15,251 bases of DNA from an uncultured delta proteobacterium (GCA_903872255.1 CAIQJW010000124.1:1-15251), one strand, 5' to 3'. Counted from the stretch's first letter, positions 1-7,536 are shown. A program made the numbers and translations. Notes: generated by a model not told the origin, from the sequence alone.

Positions 1-1
1 A

Positions 2-328
2 CTCAGGGCTTTTTCTGACGAACCGGAAAGGTTTGACCTTGCCATAATTGAACCGGCCATGCCGGGGCAATTTCCCCGAAGCGCACGAAAAAATTCGCCC
101 CCTTCCCCTGAGCTGACCGGGCTTGAGCTTGCAGTCCGTTTCAGGCGGATCAAACAGGGTTTGCCGGTCCTGTTTTGTGCAAAAAACATGGAGCCCGCCC
201 TGGCAGAAGAAATAAAGGCTGCCGGGTTTCCGGAACCTGTTCTCAAACCATTGACATCGAGGGAATTGGATGAAATGATACGAAGGGTTTCATCCAGGCG
301 TTTCTCCAAGCAGATCATAAAATCATAA
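2..328 (+). CDS. C-terminal part of a degenerate response-regulator receiver domain (5' partial)
   Basis: The frame is open from base 2 and runs past the left edge, so the true start is not visible. The residues read as the second half of a receiver (REC) domain of the kind found at the end of hybrid sensor kinases: an FDLAII strand, a P-A-M-P-G loop, a TGLELA helix, an LPVLFC strand, then LKPLTSREL near the end. Three features depart from the family. The phospho-acceptor Asp after the FDLAII strand is Glu, about 15 residues are inserted between MPG and TGLELA, and the Ser/Thr expected after the fourth strand is Ala. The conserved Lys of the LKP motif is kept. It is probably a pseudo-receiver that cannot be phosphorylated normally. 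The rhlE-type gene begins 33 bases downstream on the same strand. Whether a kinase precedes the domain cannot be seen. Confidence 0.7.
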   Translation, partial: LRAFSDEPERFDLAIIEPAMPGQFPRSARKNSPPSPELTGLELAVRFRRIKQGLPVLFCAKNMEPALAEEIKAAGFPEPVLKPLTSRELDEMIRRVSSRRFSKQIIKS

Positions 329-361
329 TTTACTAAATACTTCAAACACAAGAAGGTGCCA

Positions 362-1723
362 TTGAGTTTTAATTCATTCAAGTTTCATCCACAGATAGAA
401 GCCAGTATCAAAGCTTTGGGTTATGACGTCCCGACCCCCATCCAGCGGCAGGCTATTCCGCCAGTTCTGGCCGGCAAAGACGTAATGGGCCTTGCCCAAA
501 CCGGGACCGGCAAGACAGCGGCTTTCGTGCTGCCGATCATCCAGCAGCTGCTTTTAGGTCCCAGGGGCAAGCTTCGTTCCTTGATCGTTGCGCCCACCCG
601 GGAACTCGCAGAACAGATCAATGCATCGATCGACGAATTGGGACGTAATACCCATCTGAAAAGCTGTACAATTTACGGCGGCGTCGGTATTAATCCGCAG
701 ATCAAGAAACTTCGTACCGGTATGGATATTATCGTAGCATGTCCGGGACGCCTGCTCGACCATCTTAGCCAGGATACCGTAAGCCTTGCTGACCTTGAAA
801 TACTCGTGCTTGACGAAGCCGACCGGATGTTCGACATGGGTTTTCTCCCCGATATCAGGAGAATTATCAAGCATGTCCCGGCAAAACGCCAGACATTAAT
901 GTTCTCCGCAACGATGCCCGACAGTATCCGGAAGTTGACCGATGAAGTGCTCAATGATCCGATCACGGTAAAGATCGGTCATACCGCCCCGGCAAGTACG
1001 GTTTCCCATGGCCTTTATCCCGTTGCCCCGCATCTGAAAACGAAGCTTCTCCTTGACCTCATCAAACAGACGGATACGGAATCGATATTGATCTTTACGA
1101 AGACAAAACACCGGGCAAAAAGGATCGGCCAGCAGCTTCAGCAAGCGGGATATACCGCCGCATCGCTCCAGGGAAATCTCTCGCAGAACAGGCGCCAGGA
1201 AGCCCTTGACGGATTCCGAGACGGCACGTACCAGATCCTTGTAGCAACCGATATAGCGGCCCGTGGTATTGACGTGTTGAGTATTTCCCATGTCATTAAT
1301 TACGATATGCCGGACACGACGGATACCTACACGCACCGGATCGGCAGAACGGGCCGGGTAGCAAAGACGGGAGACGCCTTCACTTTTATCAGCAAGGAAG
1401 ACGAACAGCAGGTCCGGGACATAGAACGCGTGCTGGGCAAGAAGATCGAAAGGCGAATTCTCGAGGGTTTTGACTATAAACAGCCGCCCCCGGAACGTAA
1501 CAATGAATTTGCCCGGCCGCCAAGGTCGCATCAAGGCAATACCCGGCAAAAACCCGACCAGAACAATTCGCCGTGGAAAGCGAAGGCAATTGAGCACAGC
1601 GTCTCAAATGCCGGGCCGAAAGCGAGTGTATCCCGGCCGGCCGGAGTCAGGACTCAGCCTTCCCCACAAAGGCGGCAGATGAGGAACAAAAAGCCAGGGT
1701 CCTCGACAAATAAGAATTTCTGA
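362..1723 (+). CDS. rhlE: RhlE-type DEAD-box ATP-dependent RNA helicase
   Basis: This cytosolic RNA helicase unwinds short RNA duplexes in ribosome assembly and RNA turnover. Counting from the upstream GTG at 356, the motifs are complete: Q motif PTPIQ (27-31), Walker A AQTGTGKT (47-54), PTREL (80-84), PGR (130-132), DEAD (153-156), SAT (184-186), VATDIAARG (296-304) and HRIGRTGR (337-344). The last 80 or so residues form a basic, Pro/Gln/Asn-rich tail, typical of RhlE-like proteins and likely to bind RNA. I chose TTG at 362 over GTG at 356. AGAAGG (351-356) overlaps the GTG but lies 5 bases before the TTG, and the TTG start gives the usual RhlE opening M-S-F-x-x-F. It may be cotranscribed with the receiver gene just upstream. 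The symbol is by family resemblance; other DEAD-box paralogues are possible. Confidence 0.93.
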   Translation: MSFNSFKFHPQIEASIKALGYDVPTPIQRQAIPPVLAGKDVMGLAQTGTGKTAAFVLPIIQQLLLGPRGKLRSLIVAPTRELAEQINASIDELGRNTHLKSCTIYGGVGINPQIKKLRTGMDIIVACPGRLLDHLSQDTVSLADLEILVLDEADRMFDMGFLPDIRRIIKHVPAKRQTLMFSATMPDSIRKLTDEVLNDPITVKIGHTAPASTVSHGLYPVAPHLKTKLLLDLIKQTDTESILIFTKTKHRAKRIGQQLQQAGYTAASLQGNLSQNRRQEALDGFRDGTYQILVATDIAARGIDVLSISHVINYDMPDTTDTYTHRIGRTGRVAKTGDAFTFISKEDEQQVRDIERVLGKKIERRILEGFDYKQPPPERNNEFARPPRSHQGNTRQKPDQNNSPWKAKAIEHSVSNAGPKASVSRPAGVRTQPSPQRRQMRNKKPGSSTNKNF

Positions 1724-1813
1724 GAAATATTAAACATCTTTTCCGTCCGCAAGGCCTGCCGCTATCATGCATTATCCTGCAGAGGTTCCCGGGATCCCGG
1801 TAAAGTTCTCCCG

Positions 1814-1842
1814 TGGCAAATCGACGATTTGTCAGGTATACT
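1814..1842 (+). promoter_or_regulatory. Possible sigma70 promoter for uup
   Basis: A TATACT -10 box (1837-1842) lies 17 bases after a poor -35 match, TGGCAA (1814-1819). The spacer contains the dyad at 1817-1831. The rest of the 136-base gap after rhlE shows only a GC palindrome at 1789-1800. The weak -35 makes this call tentative. Confidence 0.3.
1817..1831. repeat. Perfect 15-bp dyad upstream of uup
   Basis: CAAATCG-A-CGATTTG is a perfect 7+7 inverted repeat around one central base. It lies 28 bases before the uup ATG and inside the spacer of a possible promoter. The one-base centre suits a protein-binding site better than an RNA hairpin. No regulator can be named. Confidence 0.35.
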
Positions 1843-1859
1843 TAGGCCTTTGAGGTAAT

Positions 1860-3773
1860 ATGGGATTAGTCCGTTTACATGATGTTTCGATAGGCTTCGG
1901 CGGTCCGCTGCTTCTTGACGGTGTCTCACTGCAGATCGAACCGGGCGAGAAGATCGGCCTTCTGGGACGCAACGGCTCAGGGAAATCTACCCTCATGAAA
2001 CTGCTCGCCGGCCAGATCTTAGCCGATTCAGGCACCGTTGACCGCAACAGTGTGAATATATCAATGCTTCCGCAGGATGTTCCCGCAAATATGCCCGGCA
2101 CAGTGTACGATGTTGTCGCAATGGGCGGGACGGAACATGCCCGGCTCCTCACAGAATATCACGACCTTACGGCCCGCATCGCTCGAAGTAATGAGGAGAG
2201 CTTGATCCGCGCGTTGGAACACGTCCAGCATGAGATAGAAACATCCGGGGCCTGGCATTACCACCAGCGCATAAAAACGGTGATAGAGCGTACTTCGCTC
2301 GATGAAAATGCGGTCTTCGAGAGTCTTTCCGCAGGCATGAAACGCCGTGTTTTTCTGGCGAAGGCGCTCCTTAACGAACCTGACCTCCTGCTTCTTGACG
2401 AGCCGACGAACCATCTGGATATTTCCACGATCCTCTGGCTCGAGGAATTTCTCATCAAGTACGAAAAAACACTCATGTTTGTCACCCACGACCGGGCCTT
2501 TCTTCAACGCCTTGCGACGCGGATCGTAGAAATTGACCGGGGCCGCCTCACAGTTTATTCCTGCAATTACAGGACGTATCTCGAGCGCCGGCAGGCCCTG
2601 ATCGATGCTAAGGAGAGACAGTGGTCCGAGTTCGATAAAAAATTGGCCAGAGAGGAAGTATGGGTCAGGCAGGGCGTTAAAGCCCGGCGCACGCGGGAGG
2701 AAGGCAGGGTCCGCGCGCTCGTCCAAATGCGCGAGGAACGTGCAAAGAGGCAGGAACAAACTGGCATTTGCCGGTTCTCTATCGAGGAGGCGCAGCGTAC
2801 CGGACGGATGGTTGTCGATGCCGATGGCATCTCGTTCGCCTGGAGTAGAAAAAGAATTATAAATGGATTTTCTACCACCATCATTCGCGGCGACAGGGTG
2901 GGCATCATAGGGCCAAACGGATGCGGCAAGACGACTCTTCTTAAAATACTCCTTGGGGAGCTCATGCCCGAGGAGGGAAACTTGAGACTCGGCACCAACA
3001 TTCAAGCCGCGTATTTTGACCAGCTTCGTTCGCAGCTCGATGAAGACAGAACGCTCAGGGAAAACTTAAGCGATGGCAATGATATGATCATAACCGGCAA
3101 CGGGTCCCGTCACGTGGTTGGATACCTCCAGGATTTTCTTTTTCCGCCCGAGCGGACAATGTCCCCGGTACGTTCGCTCTCCGGTGGGGAGCGGAACCGG
3201 TTGCTTCTCGCAAAACTTTTCATTGTTCCATCAAACGTCCTGGTCCTCGACGAGCCCACAAATGACCTCGACGCAGAGACGCTGGAATTGCTGGAAGACA
3301 GATTGCTCGAATATAACGGGACGATCCTGATGGTCAGTCACGACAGGGAATTCCTCAACAATGTTGTTACCTCGACCATTGTATTCGAGGATAGCGGCCT
3401 GCTTGAGGAGTATGTCGGCGGCTATGACGATTGGCTAAGGCAAAGCGCTGTGCCCGCTCCGGTCGTACCGGTTGAACGCGCGCAAAAGAAGGAAAAGCGG
3501 CCCCAGGAGAAAAAGAAGTTATCCTTCAAAGAGACGAAAGAGCTTGAATCCCTGCCTTCCATGATCGAAGCCCTTGAAGAAGAAAAGCTGCAATTGATGC
3601 AAACCCTCAATTCGCCCGACCTTTACGCCGGTCGTGACCTGTCCGTGATACACACGGCCAATGAACGCTGGAAGGCCATTGAAAACGAACTCGATGCGGC
3701 ATACCGCCGCTGGGAAGAACTGGAGCAGCTGCAAGCCAGCTTGAGCGGGAACAAGCAGGCTCCCGTGGAATGA
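1860..3773 (+). CDS. uup: ABC-F family ATPase, Uup type
   Basis: This is a soluble protein with two ABC ATPase domains and no membrane segments. The first domain has Walker A GRNGSGKS (36-43), signature LSAG (156-159) and LLLLDEPTNHLD (176-187). The second has GPNGCGKT (351-358), LSGGERNR (440-447) and VLVLDEPTNDLD (460-471). A charged helical linker separates them (about 240-305). A lysine-rich stretch and a coiled-coil C-terminal domain (about 553-628) are diagnostic of Uup among ABC-F proteins. The length, 637 residues, matches the family. E. coli Uup is a ribosome-associated ABC-F protein that also binds branched DNA and affects precise transposon excision. The first signature has Ala in place of the second Gly. 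The ATG follows GAGG (1852-1855). The last bases overlap the next gene as ATGA, suggesting translational coupling. Confidence 0.93.
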   Translation: MGLVRLHDVSIGFGGPLLLDGVSLQIEPGEKIGLLGRNGSGKSTLMKLLAGQILADSGTVDRNSVNISMLPQDVPANMPGTVYDVVAMGGTEHARLLTEYHDLTARIARSNEESLIRALEHVQHEIETSGAWHYHQRIKTVIERTSLDENAVFESLSAGMKRRVFLAKALLNEPDLLLLDEPTNHLDISTILWLEEFLIKYEKTLMFVTHDRAFLQRLATRIVEIDRGRLTVYSCNYRTYLERRQALIDAKERQWSEFDKKLAREEVWVRQGVKARRTREEGRVRALVQMREERAKRQEQTGICRFSIEEAQRTGRMVVDADGISFAWSRKRIINGFSTTIIRGDRVGIIGPNGCGKTTLLKILLGELMPEEGNLRLGTNIQAAYFDQLRSQLDEDRTLRENLSDGNDMIITGNGSRHVVGYLQDFLFPPERTMSPVRSLSGGERNRLLLAKLFIVPSNVLVLDEPTNDLDAETLELLEDRLLEYNGTILMVSHDREFLNNVVTSTIVFEDSGLLEEYVGGYDDWLRQSAVPAPVVPVERAQKKEKRPQEKKKLSFKETKELESLPSMIEALEEEKLQLMQTLNSPDLYAGRDLSVIHTANERWKAIENELDAAYRRWEELEQLQASLSGNKQAPVE

Positions 3774-4054
3774 ACGAGAATTCCGGTCTGATCGTCTATA
3801 TCCTCAAATGTTCGGATAATACCCTGTACTGCGGGTGGACTAATAATCTGGAAAAAAGACTCCGCGAGCATAATGAAGGCCATAACGGCGCAAAATATAC
3901 CCGGGGACGAAGACCTGTCAAGCTTGTCTATCAGGAGTCGTGCCTGACAAGATCCGATGCGCTGAAAAGAGAAAAAGAAATAAAACAATTAACACGATCG
4001 CAAAAACTGCATCTCATTGAGACTGCACCTGGATCCTTAAGCCCTCCACCCTGA
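3770..4054 (+). CDS. Small GIY-YIG domain nuclease (UPF0213/YhbQ type)
   Basis: This 94-residue single-domain protein has the GIY-YIG fold signature: V-Y-I (9-11) for GIY and L-Y-C-G (19-22) for YIG, then an Arg-rich RLREHN helix (30-35) and a conserved Glu (E68) in ALKREKEIK. GIY-YIG enzymes cut DNA with one metal ion; this stand-alone family resembles the nuclease domain of the SLX1 structure-specific endonuclease, and its cellular substrate is poorly known. Its ATG overlaps the uup stop by four bases and it has no good ribosome site of its own, so translation probably depends on uup. The Pro-rich end overlaps the 3' end of the convergent small gene by 41 bases. Identity is secure at the fold level; the function is inferred. 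Confidence 0.88.
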   Translation: MNENSGLIVYILKCSDNTLYCGWTNNLEKRLREHNEGHNGAKYTRGRRPVKLVYQESCLTRSDALKREKEIKQLTRSQKLHLIETAPGSLSPPP

Positions 4055-4223
4055 ATAAACGGTATTTCCTGAGATATTCCTCCTTCTCGCACTCAGGGCA
4101 ACTCCAGTATGCCTCTCGTCGTTCTGTAAACCTCAATTCCAGAAAAGAGCATCTATGGAATTTGCAGAACATGGTTGGCCAATCATCATTCACATCGTAT
4201 GCGTACGCTGCGTTACCTGACAT
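4014..4223 (-). CDS. Small zinc-finger-like protein of unknown function
   Basis: I do not recognise this 69-residue protein by name. It carries C-K-F-H and later C-P-E-C, spaced like the two halves of a zinc ribbon, within a region rich in aromatic and charged residues, so it probably binds one zinc ion. The ATG at 4223 was preferred over an in-frame ATG at 4277 because GGGAGGG (4228-4234) lies 4 bases before it. This strong ribosome site is the main reason to accept the gene. Its 3' end overlaps the convergent GIY-YIG gene by 41 bases with no terminator between them. It lies downstream of the ompA-like gene on the same strand, 165 bases away, and may have its own promoter in that gap. Confidence 0.6.
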   Translation of the reverse strand: MSGNAAYAYDVNDDWPTMFCKFHRCSFLELRFTERREAYWSCPECEKEEYLRKYRLFRVEGLRIQVQSQ

Positions 4224-4332
4224 GTTTCCCTCCCTGTTTCTGTTAACCGCACATCCGAAGATTGATCCCGAATGCACCTAACTGTCATACAATCTAGTAT
4301 CAGTAAATTACTCTGTAGACAATATCGGTAAG

Positions 4333-4351
4333 ATACAGGTGGAATACAGGT
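4333..4351. repeat. Two 8-bp direct repeats spaced 11 bp
   Basis: ATACAGGT occurs at 4333-4340 and again at 4344-4351, exactly one helical turn apart, in the gap between the zinc-finger-like gene and the ompA-like gene. It lies next to a possible TATATA -10 box read on the minus strand, so it could be a regulator site for the small gene. Confidence 0.35.
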
Positions 4352-4378
4352 ATATAACTCATATGTCTAACGTGTCTT
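4351..4378 (-). promoter_or_regulatory. Weak promoter candidate for the zinc-finger-like gene
   Basis: Read on the minus strand, AAGACA (4378-4373) and TATATA (4356-4351) are separated by 16 bases. The -35 matches four of six consensus bases. The predicted leader would be about 120 bases. No terminator is visible after the ompA-like gene, so read-through is the alternative. Confidence 0.25.
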
Positions 4379-4388
4379 GACTCCCGTT

Positions 4389-5234
4389 CTATTGCTTGAC
4401 CAGCTCGACACGGCGGTTCTTCGCCCGGCCGGCATCGGTGTCGTTGGTCGTGACGGGTGCAAACTGGCCACATCCGAAGGACCTGAGGCGTGAAGCAGCG
4501 ATGCCGTGGTTCCTGACCAGCGCCTGGACGACCGCCTCAGCCCGGCCTTGGGAGAGCTTTATGTTGCCCTCGACGTTGCCCACGTTATCCGTGTGCCCGA
4601 CGACATGGATCTTGAGGCCCGGGTCTGACTTGAGAAGCTTGGCGATCTCAGCTATGGCCGCGGCTGATTCCGGTTTGATGTCAGATCTTCCGGTGTCGAA
4701 GTAAATGCCGTAGACTGCGGCATGACCTGTTGTCCTTATGTCGTTGGAAAAGACCTGGGCATTACCGACCACGTCCTGTACCATGCCTTCCTTCTGTATG
4801 ATGGTGAACCCGTACTTGCCGGTAAATTCAGCCCACACTTCTATCCAGATCTCCTTGCCGTCCTTGGTCAACTTGTAAACCTGCCTGTTGCTTTGCGTGG
4901 TGCCGACGAGCGTTCCGCCAATGTTCTGGATGGCATTCTCGAAGTTGCGACGGATCTGGAGCTCACTGGGTTTTGATTTAAGATCATTTTGCGGGTAGTA
5001 AGTGAGCCACCACAATTGTCCTTCGACACGAATGGTCTCGACGTTCTTTCCCCTTACAATTTTGAAGTCACGACCGTCAAACTGCTTGTGATCGCAATTG
5101 TAAAGCCAGCTGCCCGGCATTCTGGTAAGGAGCGGATGGTCCTTGCACTTGGAGTTGTCCGCTTGTGGTGCGCCATATAGGTTGATAGCCATCATGAGAA
5201 GCAGTATTACCGCAATCACAGAGATCTTTTTCAT
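4389..5234 (-). CDS. OmpA-family outer-membrane/periplasmic protein
   Basis: This is an exported protein of about 281 residues. A lysine start and a hydrophobic run (about 4-20), ending near YGA, make a standard signal peptide. Residues about 35-155 form a domain that begins HPLLTRMPG and includes ELQIRRNFENA, as in other OmpA-family proteins with an N-terminal DUF4892-like region. Residues about 173-281 are the OmpA C-terminal domain that binds peptidoglycan: a YFDTGRSDIKP strand-loop, VVGHTDNVGN (211-220), LSQGRAEAV and AGRAKNRRVE near the end. It probably anchors the envelope to the cell wall. Two adjacent ATGs follow GGAGG (5241-5245); I chose the second because it has the better 6-base gap. 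A longer frame from 5288 has no ribosome site. A strong promoter lies upstream. The stop is TAG. Confidence 0.9.
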   Translation of the reverse strand: MKKISVIAVILLLMMAINLYGAPQADNSKCKDHPLLTRMPGSWLYNCDHKQFDGRDFKIVRGKNVETIRVEGQLWWLTYYPQNDLKSKPSELQIRRNFENAIQNIGGTLVGTTQSNRQVYKLTKDGKEIWIEVWAEFTGKYGFTIIQKEGMVQDVVGNAQVFSNDIRTTGHAAVYGIYFDTGRSDIKPESAAAIAEIAKLLKSDPGLKIHVVGHTDNVGNVEGNIKLSQGRAEAVVQALVRNHGIAASRLRSFGCGQFAPVTTNDTDAGRAKNRRVELVKQ

Positions 5235-5295
5235 CATTTTCCTCCAGGTTATTTGGTTACAATTTGGTCTTGCCGAAACTACCGGCACCTCAATG

Positions 5296-5323
5296 CCCCG
5301 GCCTAAAGTTTAAGGCACGGGGG
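5296..5323 (-). other. Hairpin in the leader of the ompA-like mRNA
   Basis: CCCCG (5296-5300) and GCC (5301-5303) can pair with GGC (5314-5316) and CGGGG (5318-5322), giving an eight-pair stem with a bulged base, 60-90 bases before the ATG. No T-run follows on either strand, so it does not look like an intrinsic terminator. It may stabilise the long leader; I recognise no riboswitch class. Confidence 0.4.
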
Positions 5324-5387
5324 ACCAATTGTTCCTTCTTCGCGCTTAGTTTTCCTTGTGTTTCAATTAATTCCAGATGGATGTCTC

Positions 5388-5416
5388 ATTATAGAATTGT
5401 TGATCGTCATTTTCAA
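5388..5416 (-). promoter_or_regulatory. Strong sigma70-type promoter for the ompA-like gene
   Basis: On the minus strand TTGAAA (5416-5411) and a perfect TATAAT (5393-5388) are separated by exactly 17 bases. The start point would be near 5381, leaving a leader of about 147 bases before the ATG at 5234. It lies in the 288-base gap after the ACR3 gene, which otherwise holds only the leader hairpin. Confidence 0.75.
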
Positions 5417-5522
5417 TTGTCCATATCCAAAAATATTATAACAATAACTTTAGACCCGGATCCCATCTTATTTTTCGTGCTGCGAGAACCGCATTGCGTG
5501 GGTCTTTCCCGTTACTCGTCCT

Positions 5523-6617
5523 CTAGTCTTTGCAAGACATGTAACAGACGCCTGAAGGCGTTTCGACGGCGTGCGGAAAGTATTTCTTTTTGATCCATAA
5601 AGATAAATGGACGAGATTAACAAGCACCGGAACCTCAACGAGGGGCCCGATGACGGCGGCAAAGGCCTGTCCTGAATTGATGCCGAAAACTGCCACGGCT
5701 ACCGCGATCGCAAGCTCAAAATTATTCGACGCAGCCGTAAACGACAAGGTTGCCGCCTGACCGTAATGAGCTTTGGCCTTCGCGCTCATGTAGAACGAGA
5801 CGACAAACATGAACACGAAATAGATAAGAAGAGGTATCGCGATGCGCACGACATCCATCGGGATCTTGACGATATATTCCCCCTTGAGCGAAAACATGAC
5901 GAGTATCGTAAACAAGAGCGCTATCAGCGTGAGCGGGCTTATCTTGGGTATGAACCTCTCGTGATACCAGGTCTTGTCCTTAACCTTGATCAGGATAAAC
6001 CGCGTTATGACCCCTGCAATAAAGGGGATGCCGAGATATATGAAAACGCTTTTCGCTATCTGCCCTATCGTGATGTTGACGACGACACCCTTGAGCCCCA
6101 TGAGGGGGGGCAGCACGGTTATGAAAACGTAGGCGTAAACGGAAAAGAACAGTACCTGGAATATTGAATTGAAGGCAACGAGCCCGGCACAATACTCGGT
6201 ATCACCCTTCGCGAGGTCGTTCCAGACAATGACCATTGCAATGCACCGTGCAAGCCCTATCAAGATGAGGCCGACCATGTATTCGGGATAGCCTCTCAGG
6301 AATATGATCGCCAGTATAAACATGAGGATAGGGCCCACCACCCAGTTCTGGATAAGGGAAAGGACCAGCACCCGGTAATTCTTGAAGACCTCGCCCAGTT
6401 CCTCATATTTTACTTTTGCCAAAGGGGGATACATCATCAGGATAAGCCCTATAGCGATGGGGATATTTGTCGTGCCGCTCTGGAAGTGGTTCCAGAATCC
6501 GACAACGCCGGGGAATGTGTAGCCCCAGCCGACGCCTATGAACATTGCCAGGAATATCCACAACGTCAGGTATCGGTCAAGGAATGAAAGCCTTTTTGTC
6601 AAATGATCTGCCGCCAT
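5523..6617 (-). CDS. acr3: ACR3-type arsenite efflux permease
   Basis: This inner-membrane protein of 364 residues has about ten hydrophobic helices, as expected for the ACR3 (BART superfamily) carrier that exports arsenite. Family marks include the Cys in GLARCIAMVIVWNDLA (C125), an N-F-E-L-A motif near 299-303 and the Glu in PLVEVPVLV (E328); the Cys and Glu are the residues linked to transport in characterised members. The ATG follows a GGGGG run 8 bases upstream. The protein ends with an unusual short Cys-containing tail (VCYMSCKD) and a TAG stop. It lies 76 bases downstream of the ferredoxin-type gene on the same strand, without an obvious promoter between, so the two are probably one transcript. 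No arsR or arsC is present in the window. Confidence 0.92.
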   Translation of the reverse strand: MAADHLTKRLSFLDRYLTLWIFLAMFIGVGWGYTFPGVVGFWNHFQSGTTNIPIAIGLILMMYPPLAKVKYEELGEVFKNYRVLVLSLIQNWVVGPILMFILAIIFLRGYPEYMVGLILIGLARCIAMVIVWNDLAKGDTEYCAGLVAFNSIFQVLFFSVYAYVFITVLPPLMGLKGVVVNITIGQIAKSVFIYLGIPFIAGVITRFILIKVKDKTWYHERFIPKISPLTLIALLFTILVMFSLKGEYIVKIPMDVVRIAIPLLIYFVFMFVVSFYMSAKAKAHYGQAATLSFTAASNNFELAIAVAVAVFGINSGQAFAAVIGPLVEVPVLVNLVHLSLWIKKKYFPHAVETPSGVCYMSCKD

Positions 6618-6693
6618 CAGGTTATCCCCCTCTTACGCTCGTCCCTGCTAGTTTTAGTCTGCCAAGCTTTAATTTATCGCCCCGCCACGGAAT

Positions 6694-7536
6694 TTACCAG
6701 ATATTTGCAGCTGCGGGGACCCTGGCGCGTTCTTTGAGCCGGACCGCCCCTGTCCTGCATACGGAACGGCAGACGCCGCAGCCGTAGCACGATCTTTGGT
6801 CAATAACGACGGATCCGGCCGCGGCGTTATACCTGATTGCACCAAACTGGCAGACGGACAGGCACGCGCGGCACCCTGCACATGCCTCGGGTGATATTTC
6901 CGCAACATACTCAGCCCGAAACATAAGGGGAATGCCATGCGCCACCGTGCGCATTGCAAGACAATCGGAGCGTTCACAATTGCATATGGCGGCAATAAAT
7001 GGAGTTTTGAAGGTCCAGACGCTGTGGCACAGACCCTCCTGCTCATGGCCGCGAAGCGCCTCAAGGGCCTCGTCCTTTGTGAGCAGTTCATTGTCGGAGG
7101 CGTCGGGCCCATTGATAAAACTGTTGTCGATTCCGCGCATGATCTCGGCGAGCCTTCCCCCGCCGGGTCCCAGGCTGACGGCATAGCAGTAACGTTTCTC
7201 TTTTCCCAGGGTGACATGGCGGCAGATGCAGGCGATCCGTACTATCGAATTGACGAAGCCGAAGATCTTTTCGATATCTTCGATAGGCACTACCTGCCCA
7301 AAATGGTTTTTCTTCATCTTCCGGGTAACGACGCTGCCCACGATGCTCTTTATCAGCCGCGGCGCCTTCCCGATAATTTCAAGGCATTTATTCGCCCGCG
7401 CAAGGCCGTCGGTATCGGACATAAATTCCTCGATAAGCCTGCGCCGGCTGATATCGCTTAGCAGGTCATCAGAATAATTCTTGGCCTTAAGATACCATTT
7501 CTCACCCTCGCCATGTTTTACGCAAAATTCACACAT
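6694..7536 (-). CDS. 4Fe-4S ferredoxin-type protein with extra cysteine motifs
   Basis: This is a cytosolic iron-sulfur protein of 280 residues. The C-terminal part has two classic 4Fe-4S motifs, C219-x2-C222-x2-C225-x3-C229 and C250-x2-C253-x2-C256-x3-C260, as in bacterial ferredoxins. The rest carries further clustered cysteines: M-C-E-F-C at the very start, C-I-C-R-H (103-107) with C117, and C-N-C-E-R-S-D-C (185-192), which could hold another cluster or metal. The opening MCEFCVKHGEG resembles a conserved family of anaerobe proteins I cannot name more exactly. It is the first gene of the unit that continues into ACR3, so a redox or metal-handling role next to arsenite export is a reasonable inference. 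A short GGGG site precedes the ATG and a strong promoter lies 49 bases upstream. Confidence 0.85.
   Translation of the reverse strand: MCEFCVKHGEGEKWYLKAKNYSDDLLSDISRRRLIEEFMSDTDGLARANKCLEIIGKAPRLIKSIVGSVVTRKMKKNHFGQVVPIEDIEKIFGFVNSIVRIACICRHVTLGKEKRYCYAVSLGPGGGRLAEIMRGIDNSFINGPDASDNELLTKDEALEALRGHEQEGLCHSVWTFKTPFIAAICNCERSDCLAMRTVAHGIPLMFRAEYVAEISPEACAGCRACLSVCQFGAIRYNAAAGSVVIDQRSCYGCGVCRSVCRTGAVRLKERARVPAAANIW

Noticed and set aside
1789..1800. Palindrome CCGGGATCCCGG after rhlE as a terminator
   Set aside because: No T-run follows and the palindrome has no room for a loop at full pairing.
2061..3005. 314-codon frame on the minus strand inside uup
   Set aside because: It is antisense to the two ABC domains and has no motif or ribosome site.
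5238..5288. Longer N-terminus for the OmpA-family protein
   Set aside because: The extra 17 residues precede a normal signal peptide and lie upstream of the GGAGG site.
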